DNA of 64,000 nt from Sphaerisporangium dianthi (lineage in GTDB: Bacteria > Actinomycetota > Actinomycetes > Streptosporangiales > Streptosporangiaceae), in NCBI RefSeq assembly GCF_042654065.1, contig NZ_JBHSFP010000001.1, forward strand, positions 62,001 through 126,000, written 5' to 3'. Shown here one piece after another: positions 19,688-27,190 of the stretch; position 1 is the first letter of the stretch; every line of letters starts with the position of its first letter. The notes beneath the pieces were generated by a model. It was not told the origin of the DNA, made no database searches, and was given only the letters and a program-made list of their open reading frames with translations. A program made the position numbers and the translations under genes.

Positions 19688-20104
19688 TCAGGCCTGCCTG
19701 AGCCGGAACAGCTCCTCCGCGGCCTCCACGCACGAGGTGCCGAGCTCGTGCGACGAGAACAGGTGCAGTCCCTCGGCGGTCTCGATCTCCAGCATGTCCC
19801 AGCGCAGGCCGTACCGGGCGTTGGCGGCGACCCGGATGTGCGCGACGAGCGGCCAGGGCACCCGCTCGCGCCGGGTGAGGCCGGTCACCACGGTGAGGCC
19901 GCTCTCGTCGGCGGCCAGCCGCACCGGGGCCAGGACGTCGCGCAAGGCGAACCCTGCCAGCATCACGGCCGCCGCCGCGCACAGCAGCATGCCGCGCGGG
20001 TCATCCGACACTGCGAAGGCGGTGACGGCGAAGGCGGCCGCGGCGGCTCCCTTGATGAGGGTGAACTCGCGCCGGACCCGCCACTGCCGGGGTGAAGCAG
20101 TCAT
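19688..20104 (-). CDS. Two-helix membrane protein with bacterial PH-like domain
   Basis: 138 residues. Two adjacent hydrophobic segments at about 18-34 and 38-54 (IKGAAAAAFAVTAFAV, GMLLCAAAAVMLAGFAL), followed by a beta-rich cytosolic domain: VRLAADESGLTVVTGLTRRERVPW, LVAHIRVAANAR, LEIETAEGLHLFSSHELG. This arrangement is the small actinobacterial PH-domain (DUF2581-like) membrane protein; no enzymatic role is known. It starts nine bases after the YihY stop on the same strand, so it is probably the second gene of that operon. Confidence 0.7.
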   Translation of the reverse strand: MTASPRQWRVRREFTLIKGAAAAAFAVTAFAVSDDPRGMLLCAAAAVMLAGFALRDVLAPVRLAADESGLTVVTGLTRRERVPWPLVAHIRVAANARYGLRWDMLEIETAEGLHLFSSHELGTSCVEAAEELFRLRQA

Positions 20105-20113
20105 GGCCGAACG

Positions 20114-21259
20114 CTACCGTCCTCCGCCGGAGGGCCCGCCGCCCTCCCCCCGCGGACCGATCTCCGCGTCGCCGTCCGCCCTCGCGGTGTCCGCGTCACC
20201 CGCCTTCGAGGGGTCCGCGTCGCCCATCCGCGCGGTGTCCGCGTCGTCCATCTTCCTGGTGTCGCGGGGTGCCACGTAGGGCTCGGCGTCGGCGGGCCGG
20301 CCGGCGGCGATGGCGCGGCCCCGGGCCAATTCGGCGTCGAACTCCACCCCCAGCAGCACGGCGATGTTGGTGATCCACAGCCAGACGAGGAAGACGATGA
20401 CGCCGGCCAGCGCCGCGTAGGTCTTGCTGTAGGAGGAGAAGTTGGCCACGTAGAAGCCGAAGGCGAAGGAGGCGACGATCCACAGGAGGACCGCCAGCAT
20501 GCTGCCGGGGGTCACCCAGCGGAACCCCGGGTGCTCGACGTTGGGCGCGGCCCAGTACAGCAGGGCCAGGACGACCGCCACCGCGACGACCAGCACCGGC
20601 CACTTGGCGACGCTCCAGACGGTCAGCGCGGTGTCGCCGATGCCGAGCACCTTCCCGGCCTGGTCGGCGAGGCCGCCGGTGAACACGACCGCGACGGCGC
20701 CGGCGGCCGTCAGGACGACCAGGACGGCGGTGATGCCGACCCGCAGCGGCAGCGTCTTCCAGATGGGCCGGCCCTCCGGCATCTCGTACATGACGTTCGC
20801 CGCCCGCATGAACGCCCCGACGTACCCGGAGGCCGACCACAGCGCGACGCCGATGCCGATGGCGGTGGTGATCCCGGCCGCGCGCGGGCTGCCCTGGAGG
20901 GCCTGCAGCACGCTCCCGAGGATCTCGCGGGCCGGGCCGGGGGCGATGGCGCCGAGGTTGTCGATGAGCGGCTGGATGGCCGCGCGGCCGAACAGGCCGA
21001 GCAGCGAGACGGCGGCCAGCAGCGCGGGGAACATCGACAGGACCGCGTAATAGGTGAGGGCCGCCGCCCAGTCGGTGACCTTGTCCTCCTGGAACTCCCG
21101 CACGGTGCGCTTGAGCACCGACCACCACGACCGGCCGGACAGCGACAGCGGGCCGTCCGGCACGGCCCCGACCTCGCGGCCCTCCGGAACGGCTCCGCCC
21201 TTTCGGCCCTGCTCGCCGAACCTGTGGAGTTTGCGACGCTCGATGTCCTGATGAGTCAT
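20114..21259 (-). CDS. YihY/BrkB family inner-membrane protein
   Basis: 381 residues from an ATG at 21259 (GGAGA about ten bases upstream). The YihY core runs from about residue 40 to 320: FQEDKVTDWAAALTYYAVLS opens the first helix, then PALLAAVSLLGLFG, GITTAIGIGVALWSASGYVG, and a conserved GFRWVTPGSMLAVLLW with YSKTYAALAGVIVFLVWLWI, giving six membrane segments. The C-terminus is a charged, repetitive tail (DAD/ADT-rich). The family was once called ribonuclease BN in error; transport or envelope roles are suspected. It heads a probable operon with the PH-domain gene. Confidence 0.88.
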   Translation of the reverse strand: MTHQDIERRKLHRFGEQGRKGGAVPEGREVGAVPDGPLSLSGRSWWSVLKRTVREFQEDKVTDWAAALTYYAVLSMFPALLAAVSLLGLFGRAAIQPLIDNLGAIAPGPAREILGSVLQALQGSPRAAGITTAIGIGVALWSASGYVGAFMRAANVMYEMPEGRPIWKTLPLRVGITAVLVVLTAAGAVAVVFTGGLADQAGKVLGIGDTALTVWSVAKWPVLVVAVAVVLALLYWAAPNVEHPGFRWVTPGSMLAVLLWIVASFAFGFYVANFSSYSKTYAALAGVIVFLVWLWITNIAVLLGVEFDAELARGRAIAAGRPADAEPYVAPRDTRKMDDADTARMGDADPSKAGDADTARADGDAEIGPRGEGGGPSGGGR

Positions 21260-21582
21260 CTCGTGCACCGTCTCCGCATCGGCGCCGCACGCGCCCGCCC
21301 GCCGTTCCCTGTGCGATCGCGGCTGCCCGCCCCTCGGCGCCGCAAACCCGCGCACGACGGTGCCACCGGTCCTCCGTCCGGCTGAGATCTCGTCCGCACG
21401 GCGACCGGACACGGCGGCGGACCGCATCACGGTGGTGACGACACACGAAGATCCGGCCCCCTACCGACGGTCGTGGAAGGCCGTCCGCAGGAGACCGGAT
21501 CTTCGTGTTCGCGTCCCGGCTCCAGCGCATCCCTCGACGCACCGGTCGTAGACGTCGCCACCGGTACTGCCGCTAGGGGACG
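21260..21582. other. Gene-free region between catalase and YihY genes
   Basis: No credible coding sequence. It is downstream of the catalase gene and upstream of the YihY gene (both minus) and holds the large inverted repeat at 21443-21508, so it probably carries the catalase terminator and the YihY promoter. Confidence 0.6.
21443..21508. repeat. 14-bp perfect inverted repeat with nested stem
   Basis: ACACGAAGATCCGG (21443-21456) and CCGGATCTTCGTGT (21495-21508) are exact reverse complements. Inside the 38-base loop GACGG (21466-21470) and CCGTC (21481-21485) make a second stem. It could be the catalase terminator, a structured RNA, or the two ends of a very small mobile-element remnant; no target-site duplication was found. 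Confidence 0.8.
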
Positions 21583-23235
21583 CTAGGGGACGAACCGCTC
21601 GTTGGGCACGCAGTGGGTCATCTTCCGGCCCGTCACGTCACGCGGGCCGTTCTTGCCCAGCTTGGACAGGCGGTCGCGGTCCTCGTCGGTCAGGTCCTGG
21701 CTCGCCAGCGGCTCCAGGTGCGCCACGTCCTCGGGGCCGATGCCGAGACCGGCGCCGACGCGCAGCCCGAGGTCGTCCTCCACCAGGAGCAGGTGCCAGA
21801 CCATGCGCTCCTGGACGGGCCGGTCGCACTGGGCCAGCAAGGTGGTGAAGTTGAGCACCAGGTCGTCGCGCTCCCACTGCTCCATGAGCAGGTACCGCTC
21901 GCCCGCCTGCGCGTAGTCGTTGGTCCTGGGAATGCGCTTGCGCGTGAGCCGCCCGCTGATGACCGGGCCCTGCTCGTCGTTGACCGGGTACTCCGCCTCG
22001 CGGAGCCCGCCGGTGATCGAGGGCTCGTAGTTGACGTGCGGGTTCTCCCCCTGGCCGTCGACGTGGTAGGTCATCAGGCCGTCGCGCTGGTTGGTGCGCA
22101 CCTGGGCGTTCTTCGCATGGTTCACCGGCAGCTGCAGGTAGTTCGGCCCCACCCGGTAGCGCTGGGTGTCGCTGTAGGAGAAGGTGCGCCCGACGAGCAT
22201 CTTGTCGTCGGAGAAGTCGAGCCCGTCGATCAGCACGCCCGTGCCGAACGAGATCTGCTCGTTCTCGGCGAAGAAGTTGGCGACATTGCTGTCGAGCACC
22301 ATCCGCCCGACCGGCATCGCGGGGAACCGGTCCTCCGGCCACACCTTGGTGTCGTCGAGCGGGTCGAAGTCGAGCTCGGGGTGCTCGTCGTCGCTCATGA
22401 TCTGGACCAGCAGCTCCCACTCGGGGTGGTCGCCGCGGTCGATGGCGTCCTGCAGGTCCTTGGTGGCGTGCCCGAGGTCCCGGCCCTGGACGATCGCCGC
22501 GTCCGCCGCGGTCATGCTCCTGACGCCCTGCTTGGGCATCCAGTGGTACTTCACCAGGTGGGTCTCGCCGCGCTCGTTCACCCACTTGTAGGTGTTGACC
22601 CCGAACCCCTGCATGTGGCGGTAGTCGGACGGGATGCCCCGGGGGCTGAACAGGTTGACGAGCATGTGCATGCACTCGGGCGTCTGCGACATGAAGTCGA
22701 AGATGCGCCTGGGTTCCTGCCGGAACGTCACCGGGTCCGGCTTGAGCGCGTGGATCACGTCGGAGAACTTGATGGCGTCCCTGATGAAGAACACCGCCAG
22801 GTTGTTGCCCACCAGATCCCAGTTGCCGTGTTCGGTGTAGAACTTCACCGCGAAGCCGCGCGGGTCGCGGGCCGACTCCGAGGAGTCGCGGCCGCCGATG
22901 ACGGTGGAGAACCGCACGGCCACGTCGGTCCGCTTGCCGGGCTCGCTGAACGGGACGGCGCGGGTGTACCGGCCGATCGGCTCGTCCCCGAGGTATCCGG
23001 TCGCCTCGAAGTAGCCGTACGTGGTGATCCCGCGCGCGTGCACGACGCGTTCGGGGATGCGTTCACGGTCGAAATGGCTGATCTTCTCAAGGAACTGGTA
23101 GTTCTCCAGCGTGGCCGGTCCACGCGCGCCTACCGTCCGCTGGTTCTGGTTGTCGTAGACCGGGTGGCCTTGCCGATTGGTCAGCACCGGGCGCTCGTCG
23201 TTCGGCTGGGGGCCCTTGCTCGACACGTCCGTCAT
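21583..23235 (-). CDS. katA: Monofunctional heme catalase
   Basis: 550 residues, with all family landmarks: the distal His66 in VVHARGITTYGYFEAT, the Asn in DLVGNNLAVFFIRDAIKF, RFSTVIGGRDSSESARDPRG, and the proximal heme-ligand tyrosine region RTFSYSDTQRYRVGPNY. It breaks hydrogen peroxide down to water and oxygen in the cytoplasm. The length and lack of a C-terminal flavodoxin-like domain place it with the small-subunit KatA-type clade rather than KatE. ATG at 23235 with GGAGGGAG upstream. It is divergent from the XRE regulator at 23505; no Fur-like regulator (CatR) is adjacent. Confidence 0.96.
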   Translation of the reverse strand: MTDVSSKGPQPNDERPVLTNRQGHPVYDNQNQRTVGARGPATLENYQFLEKISHFDRERIPERVVHARGITTYGYFEATGYLGDEPIGRYTRAVPFSEPGKRTDVAVRFSTVIGGRDSSESARDPRGFAVKFYTEHGNWDLVGNNLAVFFIRDAIKFSDVIHALKPDPVTFRQEPRRIFDFMSQTPECMHMLVNLFSPRGIPSDYRHMQGFGVNTYKWVNERGETHLVKYHWMPKQGVRSMTAADAAIVQGRDLGHATKDLQDAIDRGDHPEWELLVQIMSDDEHPELDFDPLDDTKVWPEDRFPAMPVGRMVLDSNVANFFAENEQISFGTGVLIDGLDFSDDKMLVGRTFSYSDTQRYRVGPNYLQLPVNHAKNAQVRTNQRDGLMTYHVDGQGENPHVNYEPSITGGLREAEYPVNDEQGPVISGRLTRKRIPRTNDYAQAGERYLLMEQWERDDLVLNFTTLLAQCDRPVQERMVWHLLLVEDDLGLRVGAGLGIGPEDVAHLEPLASQDLTDEDRDRLSKLGKNGPRDVTGRKMTHCVPNERFVP

Positions 23236-23367
23236 GACGACGGCTCCCTCCTATGGCGGTCGGTCGTCCACCCCTATCCGCTTCCAGCTCCACCGAAGCT
23301 CCCAATTCGGTCAAATAACGCGGGGAACGCTCCTTCAGGCCCGGCGAAGAAGGCGGACGGATCGTCA

Positions 23368-23402
23368 TATGATCTGGACGAGATGTAGTAGATGTACTAC
23401 AT
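23368..23402 (+). promoter_or_regulatory. -10 box and palindromic operator of the XRE/membrane module
   Basis: TATGAT (23368-23373) is a good -10 box, followed ten bases later by a perfect inverted repeat ATGTAGTA-GATG-TACTACAT (23383-23402). The repeat would cover the transcription start, as expected for repression by the encoded XRE protein. No convincing -35 was found. Confidence 0.7.
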
Positions 23403-23504
23403 TCCACGCTATGAGTACTGCAGTCGTGGAGCCGCGCGAACCGAGGCGGCCACCCGATCACGGGGCTTCGCACTCCGAGGCCGCGCCGCGGGGAGATCAC
23501 CCCG

Positions 23505-23744
23505 ATGTCCGGTGAAGACGTCTACAACCGCATCTCGATGCTCCGGGCGGAGCGCGGGGTCTCCCGCAAGGACCTGGCCGCCGCTCTCGGCGTCCACTAC
23601 CAGACCATCGGCTATCTGGAGCGCGGCGAGTACAGCCCGAGCCTCTTCCTGGCGCTGCGCATCTCCGAGTACTTCGACGTGCCGGTGGAGATCGTTTTCT
23701 CGCTCAAGCCGTTCCCCCGGCTGGGCAGTGAGGTCGTGAAGTGA
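23505..23744 (+). CDS. Small XRE-family regulator (YgzD/YozG type)
   Basis: 79 residues, nearly all one helix-turn-helix: RISMLRAERGVSRKDLAAAL, GVHYQTIGYLERGEYSPSL, ALRISEYFDVPVEIVFSLKPF. This is the minimal Cro/CI-like type that is usually encoded with a small membrane protein. It probably represses its own operon through the palindrome at 23383-23402. The ATG at 23505 follows GGGGAGATCACCCCG. Its stop overlaps the next ATG (TGATG), so it is translationally coupled to the membrane protein. Confidence 0.88.
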   Translation: MSGEDVYNRISMLRAERGVSRKDLAAALGVHYQTIGYLERGEYSPSLFLALRISEYFDVPVEIVFSLKPFPRLGSEVVK

Positions 23745-24307
23745 TGAGCAGGCTGAACGAGACGCGCATCAACGAGGCCCGGCGCGGCATCCCCTTCTTC
23801 TGGTACGGCACCCGCCGCGGACGCCGGACCGCCGTCGCCCTGGGCGCCGTCGCGGTCGGCACCCTGTACGTCGACGCGGTCCTCTGCTGGTTCACCGCCC
23901 CGAGCGACACGGCGATGTGGACCACGTTCGGCCTCACGGCCCTCGGCCTGGTGGTCTACGCGTGGGCGTTCGCCGTGCTGCTGGTCGCCTCGGGCGGCGC
24001 GGTCGGCCTGACCGAGGACAAGCTGGACGAACGCCAGCTCGCGGAGCGCCAGCGGGTACGAGCGCTCGCCCATCGCGGCACGGGGTGGATGCTCTGGCTG
24101 AGCACGATCCTGGTGTTCAACCTGCCGGTAAATGACGACCACATGGTGCGCCTCCCCGCGTTGGCGCTCTCTGTCTTCGTCTTCGGGCTGTTCACGACCC
24201 ACCTGATCCTGCCGCACCTTATCGCCGGGTGGCGCCTGCCCGACCCGATGCCCGAGGAGGACGACGAGCTCACGGCCGCGCCCTCCGGAAACGGGACGCC
24301 GGCCTGA
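23744..24307 (+). CDS. Four-helix membrane protein coupled to the XRE regulator
   Basis: 187 residues with four predicted membrane segments at about 32-52, 58-82, 116-136 and 145-165. Between helices 2 and 3 lies the charged segment GLTEDKLDERQLAERQRVRALAH; LDERQ is a hallmark of DUF2178-like proteins paired with small XRE regulators. The C-terminus is acidic (PEEDDELTA). Function unknown; a sensor or modulator of the XRE partner is conceivable. GTG at 23741 is an alternative start. A 9-bp repeat tract begins right after the stop codon. Confidence 0.75.
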   Translation: MSRLNETRINEARRGIPFFWYGTRRGRRTAVALGAVAVGTLYVDAVLCWFTAPSDTAMWTTFGLTALGLVVYAWAFAVLLVASGGAVGLTEDKLDERQLAERQRVRALAHRGTGWMLWLSTILVFNLPVNDDHMVRLPALALSVFVFGLFTTHLILPHLIAGWRLPDPMPEEDDELTAAPSGNGTPA

Positions 24308-24376
24308 TCGGCGTGCTCGGCCTGCTCGGCCTGCTCGGCCTGCTCGGCGTACTTGGCCTGCTCGGCGGATTCGGCC
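24308..24376. repeat. 9-bp tandem repeat starting immediately after a stop codon
   Basis: Roughly seven units of CTGCTCGGC with variants (GTGCTCGGC, GTACTTGGC), following the TGA of the membrane-protein gene without a gap. Up to 24559 there is no recognisable gene; the dehydrogenase starts at 24560. Confidence 0.88.
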
Positions 24377-24559
24377 GCCGTGTTCCGCCGATTCGCGGAG
24401 GCGGAGTGCCCGCCCGCGCGGCGGCAGCGGCGGGCACGGAGACCGAGGCGGTGGGGGTCCGGTCGGGACGGGGCGGCACAATCGGTCGTGTCCGGGGTGC
24501 CGGCGCCGGGGACGTCCCGGCCGGGATCCGCCGAGAGGCGAGCGAGAAGAGGCCTGCCG

Positions 24560-25660
24560 GTGCGCGCTGTGCAGTATGACGGGTTCGGCGAACAGCCTGA
24601 GGTGCGCGGGGTCGCCGATCCGGCGCCGGGGCGCGCGGGCGCGGTGATCCGGGTGGAGGCGACCGGGCTCTGCCGCAGCGACTGGCACGGCTGGATGGGC
24701 CACGACTCCGATATCCAGAAATTTCCGCATGTGCCGGGGCACGAGCTGGCGGGCGTCGTCGAGGCGGTCGGCGACGACGTGCGCGGATGGCGTCCCGGCG
24801 ACCGGGTCACCACGCCGTTCGTGTGCGCGTGCGGGCGCTGCCCCGCCTGCGCGGCGGGCGACCAGCAGGTCTGCGAGAACCAGACGCAGCCCGGGTTCAC
24901 CCACTGGGGGTCGTTCGCCGGCTACGTCGCGATCGGCGACGCGGACGTCAACCTCGTCGGGCTGCCGGAAGAGATGTCCTACTCCACCGCCGCGAGCCTC
25001 GGCTGCCGCTTCGCCACCGCCTTCCGCGCGGTCGTCGCCCAGGGGCGGGTCGCGGCGGGCGAGTGGGTGGCGGTGTACGGGTGCGGCGGCGTCGGGCTGT
25101 CGGCCGTGATGATCGCCGCCGCGGCCGGGGCCCGCGTGGTCGCCGTCGACGTCTCCCCCGCCGCCCTAGAACTGGCCGCCCGTCTCGGCGCCGCGCACAC
25201 CGTCCTCCTCCGGCCCGCTTCGGCCGGATCACCGGCCTCGCCGGACGACCACGGCGACGCGCGTGACGCCGGTCGGGACGGTTCCGCCCAGGTCAGGGAG
25301 ATCACCGGCGGCGGTGCCCATCTGACGGTCGACGCGCTCGGCGCCGCCGCGACCCTGGGCGCGGCCGTCGAGAGCCTGCGGCGGCGCGGGCGGCACGTCC
25401 AGGTCGGCCTGCTCCCCCGGGCCGCCGGGCACCCGCCCGTCCCGATGGACCGGGTGATCGCGCTGGAGCTCACGATCCTCGGCAGTCACGGCATGGCCGC
25501 GCACGCCTACCCGGAGATGCTGGAGATGATCGCCGGCGGCGGTCTCCGCCCCGGCTCCCTCATCACCCGCACCATCGGCCTTGAGGAGGTGCCGCAGGCC
25601 CTCACCACCATGGCCACCGCCGGGACGCCGGGCGTGACGGTGATCGTCCCCACCCGCTGA
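24560..25660 (+). CDS. Zinc-dependent alcohol dehydrogenase family protein
   Basis: 366 residues. The GroES-like domain has the catalytic zinc motif TGLCRSDWHGWMG and GHELAGVVEAVG, the structural zinc cysteines in CACGRCPACAAGDQQVC, and the Rossmann motif VYGCGGVGLSAV (about 175-186). It oxidises an alcohol or reduces an aldehyde with NAD(P). Between Rossmann strands there is an insert rich in Asp/Gly (SAGSPASPDDHGDARDAGRD) not usual in the family. GTG at 24560 with AAGAGG upstream. It stands alone, and its stop codon lies inside the first unit of a tandem repeat. Substrate unknown. Confidence 0.88.
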   Translation: MRAVQYDGFGEQPEVRGVADPAPGRAGAVIRVEATGLCRSDWHGWMGHDSDIQKFPHVPGHELAGVVEAVGDDVRGWRPGDRVTTPFVCACGRCPACAAGDQQVCENQTQPGFTHWGSFAGYVAIGDADVNLVGLPEEMSYSTAASLGCRFATAFRAVVAQGRVAAGEWVAVYGCGGVGLSAVMIAAAAGARVVAVDVSPAALELAARLGAAHTVLLRPASAGSPASPDDHGDARDAGRDGSAQVREITGGGAHLTVDALGAAATLGAAVESLRRRGRHVQVGLLPRAAGHPPVPMDRVIALELTILGSHGMAAHAYPEMLEMIAGGGLRPGSLITRTIGLEEVPQALTTMATAGTPGVTVIVPTR

Positions 25661-25769
25661 CACGGGACCACCGACCCCGCACGCCGGTCGTACGCTGACA
25701 CGCGGGACCACCGACGGCGTACGACCGGCGTGCGCTGACACGGGACCACCGACGGCGTACGCCGGTCGC
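25657..25769. repeat. About 38-bp tandem repeat, three units, starting at a stop codon
   Basis: Units begin at 25657, 25695 and 25735, each opening with CTGACACGGGACCACCGAC (unit 2 has one insertion) and ending with a GTACG/CCGGTCG palindromic part that can form a hairpin. The TGA of the dehydrogenase is in the first unit. The rest of the stretch to 26015 shows no gene. Confidence 0.88.
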
Positions 25770-26015
25770 AGGCGCGGTCGCGGCCCTGACCGTCACGCTT
25801 CGGGGATGTCGTCCCGCGCCCTGATTCGACCCGCGCCCATCCCGCCATCTGCTCCGCCGCTTCCCCTGCCCCACCTGCACAAGAGCCCTCACACGCGCCG
25901 CATGCGCCCCCCTGGACATCCCCACCCGCGATGCCGAGTGGCCATGCAGGTCGGCCGAACCTGGTAGGAAGGTATGCACGCCTGCCCTGAAACCCGCAGG
26001 CCAAAGGAGTTGATC

Positions 26016-26618
26016 ATGCAGTTTGGCGCCGATCCGCATACGGGATTGGTTCTTTCTTCGGCGATTCGGCACGGTGCCCTCGTCGTGGAGGCCGCGGGCG
26101 AACTCGACTACCGTGCGGCGGTCCTCCTCAGAGAGGAACTCTCCCGCTACTGGGACGTGCCGGGGGTGCCGGCCGTCGTCCTCGACCTGACCGCCGTGAC
26201 CTTCTGCGACTCCGTGGGCCTGAGCGAGCTCATCGCCACCCTGCGCCGAAGCGAAGAGACCGGGCGCGCCCTCATGATCAGCGGCGTGCAGGGCACATTA
26301 CTGCGGGTGCTGACCATCACGGGGCTGCGCAATGCCTTCGACACCTACGAGACCATCGACGAAGCCCTTCTTCGCGTCCCGCCCACGACGGCGGACGCGG
26401 CCGAGGCCATCACCTCGACGGACGCGATGATCATCGGCGACGCCGTGAATCCGGGCGACACCACCACCGGAATCGGCGCGGTCAGGCACCCGGACGCCAC
26501 GATCGCGGCGGGGGACGCCATGATCGCGGAGGACGCCGTCACGGACGCGGTGATGCTTCAGCAGCGCGACCTCCCGCCGCCCGACCCGGCCACGCCGACC
26601 CCCGCTCCGCAGGCCTGA
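26016..26618 (+). CDS. STAS-domain anti-anti-sigma-factor-like protein
   Basis: 200 residues. Residues 10-115 are a STAS domain of the SpoIIAA/RsbV class: LVVEAAGELDYRAAVLLREEL, VVLDLTAVTFCDSVGLSELI with the phosphorylatable Ser66 in DSVGLS, then GVQGTLLRVLTITGL. Phosphorylation by an RsbW-like kinase would switch binding of that kinase and free a sigma factor. The last 85 residues are Asp/Ala/Thr-rich and probably disordered. The ATG at 26016 has a perfect AAAGGAG ribosome site. No kinase is adjacent; the HATPase protein at 49608 is a distant candidate partner. Confidence 0.87.
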   Translation: MQFGADPHTGLVLSSAIRHGALVVEAAGELDYRAAVLLREELSRYWDVPGVPAVVLDLTAVTFCDSVGLSELIATLRRSEETGRALMISGVQGTLLRVLTITGLRNAFDTYETIDEALLRVPPTTADAAEAITSTDAMIIGDAVNPGDTTTGIGAVRHPDATIAAGDAMIAEDAVTDAVMLQQRDLPPPDPATPTPAPQA

Positions 26619-26652
26619 CCCCGCGGGACCACCAGCGGATCATTAGAGGCCG

Positions 26653-27063
26653 TCAAAGGCGCACCTCGTACTCCGGCGAGCGCCGCCGTCCAGGCTGGCC
26701 GGCGGCGACGGTGGGTTCGATCTTGCGGATGTACCCCGCGGCCTCCAGCAGGTCCAGCGCGGGGACCATGGCCGCGACCCTCTTGAAGCGGCGGGCCAGG
26801 CGGCGGAAGATATCCCGCCGGCGGAAGCGCTGGGCCCCGGTCCTGCGGATGCATTCGAGCACGGCCCTCGCGTCGTCCGGCAGGGCGTCGTCCGACCGGA
26901 CGGGCGGGGTCACCGAGATGATCTGCATCCGGGACGCGCTCTCGTTGCGGATGCGCGAGATCTCCAAGATCAGATCGTCCAGATCCACCAGCAGCCGCGT
27001 GGCGGCGCGGAAGCGCTCGAAGTCATCCTGGATCAGCAGCAGCCGCTCGGCTTCCTCACGCAT
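26653..27063 (-). CDS. Winged-helix-like protein of unknown function, probably leaderless
   Basis: 136 residues. The N-terminal half is a long amphipathic helix pair (EEAERLLLIQDDFERFRAAT, DDLILEISRIRNESA). The C-terminal half resembles the winged helix found at the end of DUF3987-type primase-like proteins: DARAVLECIRRTGAQRFRRRD, PALDLLEAAGYIR, then GRRRSPEYEVRL. It may bind DNA. No ribosome site precedes the ATG; a TTGACA promoter with its -10 box six bases before the ATG suggests translation from a leaderless transcript. It is convergent with the STAS gene. Confidence 0.65.
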   Translation of the reverse strand: MREEAERLLLIQDDFERFRAATRLLVDLDDLILEISRIRNESASRMQIISVTPPVRSDDALPDDARAVLECIRRTGAQRFRRRDIFRRLARRFKRVAAMVPALDLLEAAGYIRKIEPTVAAGQPGRRRSPEYEVRL

Positions 27064-27069
27064 GGCTGA

Positions 27070-27097
27070 ATAATGTCATTTTTGGCATTAATGTCAA
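27070..27097 (-). promoter_or_regulatory. Promoter of the winged-helix gene
   Basis: On the minus strand TTGACA (27092-27097), a 16-base spacer and CATTAT (27070-27075). The last base of the -10 is six bases before the A of the ATG, so transcription should begin at or next to the start codon. The stretch is conspicuously AT-rich. Confidence 0.65.
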
Positions 27098-27190
27098 CAC
27101 ATTCGAGTGAACGCTACTCGTCCGGATTTTCCCGGCCTTCTCGAAGGTTGTCCAGCGGTCGCCGAAACATGTCCGTGATCTGCCGCGATA

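Noticed and set aside
23383..23402. Palindrome as a BlaI/MecI operator
   Set aside because: TACA and TGTA half-sites are in the opposite order to the known BlaI motif, and no BlaI-like gene is nearby; the adjacent XRE protein is a better candidate.
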